A DNA stretch of 46,140 nucleotides from an uncultured Oscillospiraceae bacterium (GCA_934481445.1 CAKSPC010000019.1:1-46140); one strand, 5' to 3'; shown: positions 29,427 through 38,009, counted from the first letter of the stretch. Made by a program: numbers and translations. Notes: generated by a model from the sequence alone, not told the origin.

Positions 29427-30338
29427 ATGGTAAACAGAAACATCTTGAACGAAGCAGACCGCTTGCTGCTAAAACACGGTATCTCGGAGCTGCCACTTAC
29501 AATGCGGAAAGCAGAAATAATCGCGCAGTTTTCCGGCTGGCTCTTGCTTACATATGACGAGGGGAAGGAAGTGATCGAAGCCTGCGGTGCGGAAGATGTA
29601 GTGGCACAATATCCCGCATTTACGCTGATACATAACAAACAGCACGTTATACTTTACAAAGCAAGCTTGTCATATGAGCACAAACTTTTCTGCATATTGC
29701 ACGAATTTGGTCATATTGTGTTAAAACATACGGCAGAAAAGGATGTGCTCGGGATGGCGCTCAAGCCCGAGGAAACCGCGCGGCAGGAGCGCGAAGCAGA
29801 CGATTTCGCGGCAGAGATGCTCGCGCCGTCCTGCGTGATGTCTGCGCTGGGAATTAAAAGTGCACACCAACTCGAACGCTTCGGGCTGACTGCCGAGCAG
29901 GCTCTGCGGCATCGCGACAATATCCGCGCCCCCGAAACAGAAGTTGAAAAGGCTCTCTGTGAACGACTGCCCGCCGTTAAATACCGCAAGCGTACTGTAA
30001 GATATGGTCACATAACAGCTGCGAGCGCTTTTGTGGCGGCTGTTGCGACTATTGGTATATTGATATCTGTTTTGGCAGGCACGAGGCATACGGACGACGT
30101 GGACAGTGTTACAAGCGAAACTGTGTCGGCTGCCGTCAGCGTACCCGCCGAAACAGTGGCAGAAAACGCGGAAACGTCAATCGCAGATGAACCGCAAGGC
30201 GAAGTTGTTTACATAACCAAATCGGGCAAGCGTTATCACAAAGCGGACTGCCGCCACATTGCAGGCCGCGAAACAATCGAAAAGACGATATCAGAAGCAG
30301 AGGAGGACGGCTACACGCCCTGCAAGGACTGTTTCTAA
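29427..30338 (+). CDS. ImmA/IrrE-like metallopeptidase with TM and C-terminal metal-site domain
   Basis: ATG 29427 follows GGAGGTAAACACC, giving 303 aa. The N-terminal domain has the zinc peptidase motif HEFGH (92-96) and the helix READDFAAEML of the DUF955/ImmA family, which cleaves phage or ICE repressors. A hydrophobic segment lies near residues 196-218, then a Ser/Thr/Glu linker. The C-terminal module reads VYITKSGKRYHKADCRHIAG with a final CKDC, resembling small metal-binding domains of the Ada N-terminal type found at the end of membrane-anchored proteins. The fusion would place that module outside the cell. It follows the repressor in one operon. Confidence 0.82.
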   Translation: MVNRNILNEADRLLLKHGISELPLTMRKAEIIAQFSGWLLLTYDEGKEVIEACGAEDVVAQYPAFTLIHNKQHVILYKASLSYEHKLFCILHEFGHIVLKHTAEKDVLGMALKPEETARQEREADDFAAEMLAPSCVMSALGIKSAHQLERFGLTAEQALRHRDNIRAPETEVEKALCERLPAVKYRKRTVRYGHITAASAFVAAVATIGILISVLAGTRHTDDVDSVTSETVSAAVSVPAETVAENAETSIADEPQGEVVYITKSGKRYHKADCRHIAGRETIEKTISEAEEDGYTPCKDCF

Positions 30339-30345
30339 GCAAAAC

Positions 30346-30366
30346 GCCCCTGTTAAACGCAGGGGC
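30346..30366 (+). terminator. Short hairpin after the ImmA-like gene
   Basis: GCCCCTG and CAGGGGC form a 7-bp stem with a 7-base loop, followed by only a weak T run (TTAT). It may be an attenuator or an mRNA processing site. Confidence 0.4.
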
Positions 30367-30398
30367 TTATAATATAATATACGAAAGGCGGAAACTAC

Positions 30399-31070
30399 AT
30401 GGGACTATTGGATTTTTTCAAAAAGAAACCTGCACGGGCTATTGGTCAAGCTTCCGTTCCAATACCTGTGGAAAGAGAACTGAGTAACAAACCGGAAAAA
30501 ATTGACCCGTATACGCAAGAGCGGGGACGAATATTAAGCATACTTGCCGATCAGGCTATGCAGTTTCCTGACAGCAGAGCTGCAATTCCATTGGCATATT
30601 TCCTAAAGCAAACAACTGAACTTAATAGCGATTATGCAAAAACATCATTGGTTGGCTGTTGTGATAAGTGTGCACCATACAGGAACCGCTACTACTCTAT
30701 TTCTGGTAAAGATAAAAGATTGCCAAAAGTTCCGGACTTTTTCCTGGACATAAAGAATTGGGAACATTGTCGTGTAGTGCTTCAGCCAGTATACGATATT
30801 GATATCCTGATTGAAGTTAGAGGAAATCAAGTTATAAGTGAAAGCAGCCGCCCATTTGTCGACGATAGAACAGCAGAAGAAAAGGAAAGCTATCAGAACT
30901 ATCTTGCGGAAAAGCAGGCAGAAATTGAAAAAGCGCAAGATAAAGAGGACTATGATGAACTATCTGCATTATACCCCGATATCGTGCCGAAATCTTTCGG
31001 TGCATACCGCCGATTGAGAAACTCAAATCCTGCTAGATTTGAAGAAATAAGAAACCTGTTAAACAGTTAA
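30399..31070 (+). CDS. Lysogeny-operon protein with MuF-like Cys/His segment
   Basis: The 223-aa protein starts MGLLDFFKKKP after a GGCGGAAAC ribosome site. Around residues 85-132 it has GCCDKCAPYRNRYYSISG and then NWEHCRVVLQPV. The order CxxC, basic/aromatic residues, SISG, HC-R resembles the zinc/treble-clef core of MuF-type minor capsid proteins. The rest is helical and acidic (EEKESYQNYLAEKQAEIEKA). It lies between the ImmA-like gene and the integrase, so it should be expressed in the lysogen. The function is unknown; superinfection or cargo roles are possible. Confidence 0.6.
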   Translation: MGLLDFFKKKPARAIGQASVPIPVERELSNKPEKIDPYTQERGRILSILADQAMQFPDSRAAIPLAYFLKQTTELNSDYAKTSLVGCCDKCAPYRNRYYSISGKDKRLPKVPDFFLDIKNWEHCRVVLQPVYDIDILIEVRGNQVISESSRPFVDDRTAEEKESYQNYLAEKQAEIEKAQDKEDYDELSALYPDIVPKSFGAYRRLRNSNPARFEEIRNLLNS

Positions 31071-31078
31071 AATGACGA

Positions 31079-31105
31079 TTCCCCCTGCTCTTACGGGCAG
31101 GGGAA
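31079..31105 (+). terminator. Hairpin between the 223-aa gene and the integrase
   Basis: TTCCCC.TGC and GCAGGGGAA form a stem with one bulge and an 8-base loop. No T run follows. It is a weak terminator or leader structure 20 bases before the integrase start. Confidence 0.4.
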
Positions 31106-31125
31106 CATCATAGAGAGGAGAAGCC

Positions 31126-32349
31126 ATGCCTAAAACTAAGAATAAAGCCCGCGCCGACGGGCGCGTGCAGTCCAAAGTATACATCGGCAACGGCAAGTAC
31201 AAGTATGTGTACGCTGCCAACAACAAAGAACTACAAGAAAAGGTTACCGAGCTCAAGACCAAGCTCGGCAAGGGCATTGACGTAATGGCAGAGCGCGACA
31301 GCTTTGCGTATTGGGCGGCAAGATGGCTCAAGCTCAAAAAAGTAGAGGTGTCATATGGCCGCTATAAATCATATGAGCGCAAAATAAACTCCCTAGACGC
31401 CATTGCAAACATCCCTATTAGTAAGCTGCGCGTTGCAGACATACAAGACGTAATCCTCGACCTTGCCGCCGAAAACCCTCACACAGGGGAGCCAACGGCA
31501 AGGCAAACGCTCAATGAGGTTAAAAACACGGCCGCTCAGATACTTGATTTTGCCATTGAGAACAGGGTAATAGAGTATAATTGTGCCCGTGCCGTGCGGA
31601 TACCCGCGGAAACGCCGCAGACCACAAAGGAGGCGTTGACGGACGAACAGCAGCGTTGGATCCGCGAAACGCCACACCGAGCACAGACCGCCGCAATGAT
31701 CATGCTGTACGCAGGGTTGCGGCGCGGGGAAGTGATACCTCTTATTTGGGGAGATATCGACCTGGACGCGGGAACTATAACGGTAAATAAATCCGTTGAG
31801 TTTATCGACGGCGCGCCTAATCTTAAAGTTGGCGGAAAAACAAAATCAGCCACACGCACTGTGTACATCCCTAAATTGTTAATCGATTATTTACGCCCGC
31901 TGGCCGCTGCTACTTTTGCACTGGTTTGCCCGTCTGCAAAAGGGAAGCTAATGAGCGATTCGGCGTGGAAAAGATTGTGGAACAGTTACATTGCCGAATT
32001 AAATATCCGATACGGTGATTTTGCGAATAGCGTCGAGTGGAACAAGGATAAAGACGGCAAGCCAACGAAGAGGGAAGTGCCTACATCTATACACCGTCCC
32101 GAAAAAATACCGATAGTAATACCAACGTTTACGGCTCATGCCCTGCGGCACACATATATCACCATGCTGTACAAAGCAGGCGTCGATGTGCTTACTGCCA
32201 AAGAGCAGGCGGGACACGCCAACATCTCAACAACCCTCTCGATTTACACTCACCTCGATAGTGAGTATAAGAAAAAGACCATCACCAAACTGGACGATTA
32301 TTTATCCGGTAACGATGGGTGTCAAATGGGTGTCAATGCTAAAGCATAA
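31126..32349 (+). CDS. int: Tyrosine integrase
   Basis: The 407-aa protein has a short N-terminal arm-binding domain with KYKYVYAANNKEL, a core-binding SAM-like domain (about 58-150) and a catalytic domain. Catalytic residues are R199 (GLRRGE), H338/R341 (HALRH), H364 (GHANIS) and nucleophile Y374 (IYTH). The start follows GAGAGGAGAAGCC. Transcription points to the attachment site 37 bases downstream of its stop. The enzyme would integrate and excise the prophage at tRNA-Pro. Confidence 0.95.
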   Translation: MPKTKNKARADGRVQSKVYIGNGKYKYVYAANNKELQEKVTELKTKLGKGIDVMAERDSFAYWAARWLKLKKVEVSYGRYKSYERKINSLDAIANIPISKLRVADIQDVILDLAAENPHTGEPTARQTLNEVKNTAAQILDFAIENRVIEYNCARAVRIPAETPQTTKEALTDEQQRWIRETPHRAQTAAMIMLYAGLRRGEVIPLIWGDIDLDAGTITVNKSVEFIDGAPNLKVGGKTKSATRTVYIPKLLIDYLRPLAAATFALVCPSAKGKLMSDSAWKRLWNSYIAELNIRYGDFANSVEWNKDKDGKPTKREVPTSIHRPEKIPIVIPTFTAHALRHTYITMLYKAGVDVLTAKEQAGHANISTTLSIYTHLDSEYKKKTITKLDDYLSGNDGCQMGVNAKA

Positions 32350-32386
32350 ATCGCATAACAAAGCCGTTTGCATGGCGTTTAGCCGT

Positions 32387-32434
32387 ACATTTGGGATGTT
32401 GAGGCCGCAGGTTCGAATCCTGTCACTCCGACCA
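32387..32434 (+). other. Prophage right attachment site: 3' part of tRNA-Pro(UGG)
   Basis: The sequence contains the anticodon loop TTTGGGA (TGG at 32392-32394), its 3' stem, the T arm GCAGG-TTCGAAT-CCTGT, an acceptor strand CACTCCG and ACCA. The 5' half of a tRNA is absent: upstream bases pair only 3 of 5 in the anticodon stem and then run into the integrase. This is a tRNA 3' fragment left at the att site. An intact tRNA-Pro gene on the plus strand is expected at the left prophage end outside the window. The exact crossover within the fragment cannot be seen. Confidence 0.85.
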
Positions 32435-32435
32435 G

Positions 32436-32481
32436 ATTTAGCATAAAAGACCGCCTTTTTGGGCGGTCTTTTATGCTAAAT
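32436..32481 (+). terminator. Host tRNA-Pro terminator
   Basis: A perfect 20-bp stem starts one base after the tRNA CCA end: ATTTAGCATAAAAGACCGCC pairs with its complement around a TTTTTG loop, with T's inside the stem. Almost the same hairpin recurs with the second copy of the 152-bp repeat. Confidence 0.85.
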
Positions 32482-32741
32482 GGCATCATTCCCACCTCGT
32501 CAGTCGGAGCGACTGACGTTTTGCTACGCAAAACCGGTGAGAATGACGCGGGCGCCTGCTGTACCGTGGGGTGGACTTCGGCTTTCTGTTTTTTATGTAT
32601 AACCGCCTTTTTGGGCGGTCTTTTATGCTAAATGGCATCATTCCCACCTCGTCAGTCGGAGCGACTGACGTTTTGCTACGCAAAACCGGTGAGAATGACG
32701 CGGGCGCCTGCTGTACCGTGGGGTGGACTTCGGCTTTCTGT
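32450..32741. repeat. Structured intergenic element in two tandem identical copies
   Basis: Two identical 140-base copies lie at 32450-32589 and 32602-32741 (period 152). Each holds the ACCGCC...GGGCGGT terminator arm and a three-branched inverted repeat. In copy 1, CATTCCCACC (32487-32496) pairs with GGTGAGAATG (32536-32545), one mismatch. The hairpin CGTCAGTCG-GAG-CGACTGACG (32498-32518) and the hairpin GTTTTG-CTACG-CAAAAC (32518-32534) sit inside that outer stem. No gene is visible. It looks like a recent tandem duplication of a mobile or RNA-like intergenic element. Confidence 0.85.
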
Positions 32742-32752
32742 AATTTTCGCAT

Positions 32753-32770
32753 GACCGCCTTTCGGCGGTC
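32753..32770. terminator. Small GC hairpin after the repeat
   Basis: GACCGCC and GGCGGTC pair around TTTC. It resembles the terminator arm of the upstream repeats without the other parts, so it may be a shortened third copy. Confidence 0.5.
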
Positions 32771-32789
32771 TAAATTATAAGAAGAAATA

Positions 32790-32820
32790 TAAAAATGGCA
32801 CCGATTTTCTCGGTGCCATT
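32790..32820 (-). terminator. Terminator of the hybrid kinase operon
   Basis: AATGGCACCGA and TCGGTGCCATT form a perfect 11-bp stem with a 5-base loop. On the minus strand it is followed by TTTTATATTTC, 8 bases past the kinase stop. Confidence 0.88.
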
Positions 32821-32827
32821 AACATTA

Positions 32828-35473
32828 TCATGTTTTTTTTCTGAGTGCCGCCCATTTCGCCACCACTGCTGCGGCAGCGTCTGTGTCGCAGTCGTTCGAG
32901 GCGTCGGTGAGCTTTTTCAGAAGCTTGCGCTCCTTGTCGTTCAGTTTGCAGTCGGAAAGCTTTTCAGCCACCTCGTCGATGTGCAGGGTGTCCATCTCGT
33001 CGAGAGCTTCCTGCATTTCTTTCAGAAGCAGGTCGATCCCCTCCGAGGGCACAGCGTGCTCCTCGCCGCCGTAATGTGTGCCGAGGACTTCCTTCAGCTT
33101 GTCGTATTCCGCGAGCATTTCTGCGATGTTCCGGCTGATGTATTCCTTGTTGGATGTCTTTCCCGCAAGCTCCAGCCGCGCCGCCATTTCCGACAGCCTG
33201 TTCGCGCCGATCTGCCGCGATGTGCTTTTCAGCGAATGCACCTCGATGGTGAAATCCGCGATGTCCTTGCTTTCCCAAAGGGAAATGATCTTGTTCTCGT
33301 TCTTTTCCATCGTGTGGTAGAACTGCCTGATGACATCGTTCAGCAGCTTTTCGCTTCCCATAAGCGAAAGCGCGGTTTTAAGGTCGAGCTCCTTTATTTC
33401 GGGCAGAATGTGCTCGGTCTTTTTTTCCTGCTTCTGTCCCGCAATGGGAACGATTTTATCCGCAGGAAGCCAGCGGCGTATTTTGTTAACGATGTCCGCA
33501 AGGTCGATGGGCTTCGCAATGAAATCGTTCAGTCCCTCTTTCAGGAACATCTCCCTCGCTCCGCCCGCTGCATTCGCGGTCAGCGCGATTATGGGCACGT
33601 TCGCGTAGGACGGGAATTTTTCGCGGATGATATGCGTTGCTTCTATTCCGTCCATTTCGGGCATCATGTGATCCATAAAGATAAGGTCGTAGCGGCAGCT
33701 GCGCACCTTTTCGATGCACTCCTCGCCGCTGCTCGCAAGGTCTACCTGCATATCCAGCGGCTCGATAACGCCCTTTGCCACGGTGAGGTTGATGGCGTTG
33801 TCGTCCACGATAAGCACGCGGGCGTTCGGCGCTGTGTATGTAAGGGTATTGTCCTTTCCGTCGGATTCGTGCAGGAACACTTTTCCGTTGTGCAGTGCCG
33901 AATACAGGCTGAGGGAGCATACGGGCTTCCTTAAAATAACAATGCCGTCATCCTCGGTGTTTTCGCAGTTGTCGTATCTGTCTATCATAATGCATTTCAG
34001 CTCGGGGCGGGAGGAGAGAAGCGTGCGCGCTTCCCTGAGGGAGCTGCGCTCGATGATAAGAAATCCGCTGTTTCCGCAGATGGAAGTATCCCCGGAAATA
34101 TCGGTGGAATGCGCGTTTGTCTTTCCGAGGTCGCGGATAAGCTGCTCCTTGATATAGCGGTTTCGGATGATGTAATATATCGGCGGGATATCCGCAGTGA
34201 TATCCATTGCATATTCGCTGCCCGCGGTCTTTTGCGGGAGTTCAAAGGAGAACGTGCTGCCCTTGCCGAATTCGCTCCTGACGGAGATGGAGCCGCCCAT
34301 CTGCTTCACAAGCTGCTTGGATATGGTAAGGCCAAGACCTATGCCCTCAACATTTCTGTTGCGCTTGCTGTCCACCTGGTTGAACATTTTGAACAGCCTG
34401 TCCATGTTTTCCTGCTTTATGCCGCAGCCCGTGTCGGTGACGGAAGCTTTCAGCATTATCTTTCCTTCCTCAGCGGGAGCCGCTTCCAGCGCAAGGTGGA
34501 TATTTCCGCTCTGCGTGAATTTAACCGCATTGTTGAGCAGGTTTATAAGTATCTGCTGCACCCGCACGACATCGCCGACAAGGCGGCAGGGCATATTCAG
34601 CGGCACATCAATGGTGAATTCGATATCCTTGCTGCCGAGCTCGCTGTTGATTATCCCCGCGATGTCGTTGATAAGGGACATCGGCTCGTAGTTCACCTCG
34701 ACAATGGACATTTCGCCCTTTTCGATTTTGGAGAAGTCGAGTATATCGTTGATTATGGCAAGCAGGTGAGTGCCAGCCGACCTTATCTGGTGCATATATT
34801 CCCGCGAATCGGCGGGAAGCTCCCCGCGGAGCGTTATTTCGGCAAGCCCGAGGATAGCGTTCAGCGGCGTTCTCATTTCATGACTGACATTCGCAAGGAA
34901 GTCCGACTGCTGCTCGGCAAGTTTCATTGCTGTCTGCGTGACCTGCTGCATCTCGGCTGACTTTGCCGCCGTTTCGGACATGACGCAGGCGGTTTCGTAG
35001 ATATATACCGCGGCGCGGCGCAGAAGGCTCTCGGAGATAACGGGTATCTCCGAGGCGGCGTCTGTCATTTTGTTGATATCCGTATCGGTTTCGGAGGCGG
35101 CACAGCGTATCATAGCCTGTTCCGGCGGGTTCAGCAGGACCCATCCCCCCGAAAAAATACCGATTATCTTTTTCCCGAGGAATATCGGCGCGGAAAATAC
35201 TATCAGCCCGCCGAAGCAGGTGCAGACATCCGCACGGCCGCTTTTCGCGGAATTTTCGGCGCTGAGCTTAAGCGCGTCCATGCACTCTTTCGCGCCCGCT
35301 TCGGTGCCGAGCCACAGCTTGCAGTATTCCGAAAAGGCGCGGCCGCCGGTCATGCTTTTTCCGTTTTCATCCGATATCCGAGCTGCCATCCCAAAGACCT
35401 TTGAAAACGCTTCTTCTATCATTTTGAGGGTCTTTATATCAAACAGCTTATCAAAACTGCTGTTAAATTCCAA
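32828..35473 (-). CDS. Hybrid sensor histidine kinase with PocR, REC and Hpt domains
   Basis: The 881-aa protein has, in order: an N-terminal PocR-type sensory domain (about 8-165, with Cys 51, 64, 84, 86 in the ligand-binding pattern); a HisKA domain with H198 (VSHEMRTPLN); HATPase_c with N box NLLNNAVKF and G boxes DTGCGIK and GIGLGLTI (about 305-415); a degenerate receiver-like region (about 430-540); a true REC domain with phospho-acceptor D601 (LIFMDHMMPEMDG); and an Hpt domain with H746 (EVHSLKS). There is no membrane segment, so it senses a cytoplasmic signal. It is co-transcribed with the upstream response regulator. Confidence 0.92.
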   Translation of the reverse strand: MEFNSSFDKLFDIKTLKMIEEAFSKVFGMAARISDENGKSMTGGRAFSEYCKLWLGTEAGAKECMDALKLSAENSAKSGRADVCTCFGGLIVFSAPIFLGKKIIGIFSGGWVLLNPPEQAMIRCAASETDTDINKMTDAASEIPVISESLLRRAAVYIYETACVMSETAAKSAEMQQVTQTAMKLAEQQSDFLANVSHEMRTPLNAILGLAEITLRGELPADSREYMHQIRSAGTHLLAIINDILDFSKIEKGEMSIVEVNYEPMSLINDIAGIINSELGSKDIEFTIDVPLNMPCRLVGDVVRVQQILINLLNNAVKFTQSGNIHLALEAAPAEEGKIMLKASVTDTGCGIKQENMDRLFKMFNQVDSKRNRNVEGIGLGLTISKQLVKQMGGSISVRSEFGKGSTFSFELPQKTAGSEYAMDITADIPPIYYIIRNRYIKEQLIRDLGKTNAHSTDISGDTSICGNSGFLIIERSSLREARTLLSSRPELKCIMIDRYDNCENTEDDGIVILRKPVCSLSLYSALHNGKVFLHESDGKDNTLTYTAPNARVLIVDDNAINLTVAKGVIEPLDMQVDLASSGEECIEKVRSCRYDLIFMDHMMPEMDGIEATHIIREKFPSYANVPIIALTANAAGGAREMFLKEGLNDFIAKPIDLADIVNKIRRWLPADKIVPIAGQKQEKKTEHILPEIKELDLKTALSLMGSEKLLNDVIRQFYHTMEKNENKIISLWESKDIADFTIEVHSLKSTSRQIGANRLSEMAARLELAGKTSNKEYISRNIAEMLAEYDKLKEVLGTHYGGEEHAVPSEGIDLLLKEMQEALDEMDTLHIDEVAEKLSDCKLNDKERKLLKKLTDASNDCDTDAAAAVVAKWAALRKKT

Positions 35474-35486
35474 TGTTCTGCACCTT

Positions 35487-36443
35487 TCAGCCGATAAGGC
35501 TTCTGATCATGATGAAAAGTCTGTCCATGTTGATGGGCTTCAGCAGGTAGCCCTGAAGGTTCATCGAAACTACCTCATGCACCTTATCCGCTTCCGAAAC
35601 GCCCGTAAGGAATATAACGGGGATATCCGCGAGGCGGGGGTTGGAGCGTATCTTTTTCAGCACCTCCGCGCCGTTTTCCTGCGGCATATGGTAGTCCAGC
35701 AGGATAAGGTCGGCGTAACGGGTCTTGAGGTATTTTTCCGCCATCCTGCCGCTTGCCATGGTGGTGACTTCGTACTTGTTCTCCAGCGCCGCTTTCAGCA
35801 TCCTGAGGATATTCCTGTCGTCGTCGACAACAAGGATATGCTTCTTTTCCGCCGCGTCGGACATCATATTCACTTCTTCGTCATCGTCGGAGCTGCCGGC
35901 TGTATCATCAGTGTCGTCAACGTTATTTGTGTCGTGCGGCACTTCGGCGGTCGGCTTCTTTTGATCTGCTTTTTGTTTTCCGGCGGGGGAGGGGGCGTCA
36001 TCATCCATATCATCATTTTGGTTTCCGTAGGAGTTTTCCTGTACATGATCGGCTTCTTCATCCCTGCTGTTAAGGGCTTCGATAAGGTCTGCAAGCGTTT
36101 TGGTTATGGATGGCACGGTGACGGGGCGGCGGATTATGGCGCTGAAAAGATCCTTGTTGAGCTCCTCGCACTCGTCGCAGACATCGGAGTTCGCAACAAC
36201 GGCAAACGGGAGAGCGGCGATCTCGTCGTTCTCGCGCTTTATGGTATATAAGCGCTGTATAAGTTCATCGTTGTATTCCTCGAAGAACGTCAGAAAAACA
36301 TCGGGCTTGTACACCCTGATGTGCTGAATAATATCCTCCGGGCAGCCGGAGGTGCTCAGGCAATCGTATGTATCGTTCATGTTGACCAGAAAATCCTTCG
36401 TGAGGAGGGGCTTTCCGGTGTTGAACAGTATCTTGATTTTCAT
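35487..36443 (-). CDS. Response regulator with pseudo-receiver and receiver domains
   Basis: In this 318-aa protein the N-terminal 125 residues form a receiver-like fold without the acidic pocket (KIKILFNTGKPLL; VYKPDVFLTFFEEYND). A very acidic, disordered linker follows (about 128-196). The C-terminal REC domain has DDD (207-209), phospho-acceptor D250 (LILLDYHMP), T275-type IFLTGVS and K of LLKP. There is no DNA-binding or enzymatic output domain, so it probably acts in phosphorelay or protein interaction with the kinase encoded 13 bases downstream. Confidence 0.88.
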   Translation of the reverse strand: MKIKILFNTGKPLLTKDFLVNMNDTYDCLSTSGCPEDIIQHIRVYKPDVFLTFFEEYNDELIQRLYTIKRENDEIAALPFAVVANSDVCDECEELNKDLFSAIIRRPVTVPSITKTLADLIEALNSRDEEADHVQENSYGNQNDDMDDDAPSPAGKQKADQKKPTAEVPHDTNNVDDTDDTAGSSDDDEEVNMMSDAAEKKHILVVDDDRNILRMLKAALENKYEVTTMASGRMAEKYLKTRYADLILLDYHMPQENGAEVLKKIRSNPRLADIPVIFLTGVSEADKVHEVVSMNLQGYLLKPINMDRLFIMIRSLIG

Positions 36444-36506
36444 TGATAATTACCGCCCTTATCGGTTAAATTCAACCCTGCCGAGAATATAAATCATGCA
36501 TCTTAT

Positions 36507-36536
36507 ATTTTATCAAATAGTTATGCTAATTGTCAA
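36507..36536 (-). promoter_or_regulatory. Promoter of the response regulator/kinase operon
   Basis: On the minus strand TTGACA (36536-36531), an 18-base spacer and TAAAAT (36512-36507) precede the response regulator start by about 64 bases. Confidence 0.72.
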
Positions 36537-36597
36537 TACGAAATTACATAAAATGTATAAAAATTATCCGCATAAGTCACAAATTTCACCCTGCCCG

Positions 36598-36640
36598 AAA
36601 AAACAGAGATCCCGCCCGCGGTCAGCGCCGCAGGCGGGAA
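36598..36640 (-). terminator. Terminator of the M23 hydrolase gene
   Basis: CCCGCC.GCGG and CCGC.GGCGGG form a strong stem on the minus strand, followed by ATCTCTGTTTTTTCGG. It ends transcription from the M23 gene, whose stop is at 36650. Confidence 0.75.
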
Positions 36641-36649
36641 ATGTTTGAA

Positions 36650-37987
36650 TCAATAATAGTATTCGTATTCGTAGTTGAAGGGGTTAGTGGAAACGCCGTT
36701 CAGGCGGACCTCAAAGTGCAGGTGATTGCCGGTGGACCATCCCGTCGTGCCGACATATGCGATAACGTCGCCCTTGTTTACCTGCTGACCCTCGACGACC
36801 GCAACGCTGCGGCAGTGCGCGTACAGGGTCGAAACTCCGTTGCCGTGGTCGATAACGACGTAATTTCCGAAGCCGCCGTGGTATCCGCTGTCGTTGTAAG
36901 CGGTGATGACGGTGCCGGACTGGGCGGCGTAGATGTTGTTGCCGCCGATGCCCGCGTTGCCGACGTCGATACCGTAATGGTTGCCGCCGCGCCATGCGTC
37001 GTAGCCGAAGTAAGTCGTTATCATCTGGAACTTCTTATCCAGCGGCCAGATGAATCCATCGGTGGAGTACACGGTCTGACCCGAGTTTGCCGCCTGCTTT
37101 TCGCGGATGGCTCTCTCGAGCGCAGCGTTAAGCTCCTCGACCTCCTCGTTGGAGGCGTTTATCTGATATTTCAGGGAATTTACCTTATCGGTGAGCGCCT
37201 GATTCTGCGCGGCGATGCTGTAGAGGTCGGCTGCCTGCTCGTCCACATAGGTCTGAAGATCCGATTTTTCGCTTTCGAGGTCGGATTTCTCGCCCTCGAG
37301 CACCTGCTGCTCCTCCTTGAGGGAAGCCTTGTCCTTTTCGAGCTTGTCGATGCTGTCGTTGAGCTCCTGTATCATGTCCTGCTGGCTGTGGATATCTGCG
37401 AGCAGGTCGTTCATGAAGGTGAGGTTCTGGCTGCTTATATTCTTTACAACGTCGGAGTATACGAAGAAGTTGTACCAGTCGTCCGAACCGTTGAGCAGCG
37501 GGATGGTGTCGGAGGAATCGTTCATGTACAGCGCCCTTGCCAGCTTTGCGAACTTTTCGAGGTTCTGCTTGTTCTGCGCTTCCAGCTCGGTTATCTGCAC
37601 CTTTTTGTCCTCAATCTCCTGCTCCTTGGCTGCGATGGATTTTTCGACGGCCTGTATCTCAAGGATCTTTTCGGTTATTTTATCCTGCTTTGCGGTGATA
37701 AGGCCGCTGTAATTCTGTATTTCGGAGTTGACGCCGTCTATCTGCGCGGAGATGGTGTTCATCGCGTCCTGGTTATCGCTGATGTCGCCGCTGTAGTTGC
37801 TTATCTGTGACTGGCGCTGTTCGTTTTCTTTCTTGATCTGGGCGATCTTGTTTTCATAATCGGATATTTGGGAATCGTAGTCCGTTCCCGAAGCCGCGCT
37901 GGTATGTAATCCGTCCGACGGAACTATCGCGACCGCCGCCGCGAGCAGCACCGCCGCAGCCTTTCCTATGAATTTAATATTCCCCAT
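36650..37987 (-). CDS. Secreted M23 murein hydrolase with long coiled coil (EnvC/NlpD-like)
   Basis: I start at ATG 37987 (AAAGGG 5 bases upstream), giving 445 aa; an in-frame upstream ATG (38074) would remove the signal peptide from the N-terminus. The signal peptide is at about 1-30 (KFIGKAAAVLLAAAVAIV). A coiled coil (about 38-300) is rich in Lys/Glu/Gln. The C-terminal LytM/M23 domain has HYGIDVG (zinc His and Asp), LYAH and HLHFE. The family cleaves peptidoglycan cross-links or activates amidases during division. The gene stands alone with its own promoter, structured leader and terminator. Confidence 0.9.
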   Translation of the reverse strand: MGNIKFIGKAAAVLLAAAVAIVPSDGLHTSAASGTDYDSQISDYENKIAQIKKENEQRQSQISNYSGDISDNQDAMNTISAQIDGVNSEIQNYSGLITAKQDKITEKILEIQAVEKSIAAKEQEIEDKKVQITELEAQNKQNLEKFAKLARALYMNDSSDTIPLLNGSDDWYNFFVYSDVVKNISSQNLTFMNDLLADIHSQQDMIQELNDSIDKLEKDKASLKEEQQVLEGEKSDLESEKSDLQTYVDEQAADLYSIAAQNQALTDKVNSLKYQINASNEEVEELNAALERAIREKQAANSGQTVYSTDGFIWPLDKKFQMITTYFGYDAWRGGNHYGIDVGNAGIGGNNIYAAQSGTVITAYNDSGYHGGFGNYVVIDHGNGVSTLYAHCRSVAVVEGQQVNKGDVIAYVGTTGWSTGNHLHFEVRLNGVSTNPFNYEYEYYY

Positions 37988-38009
37988 GATAACCCTTTCT
38001 TGAATGTCG

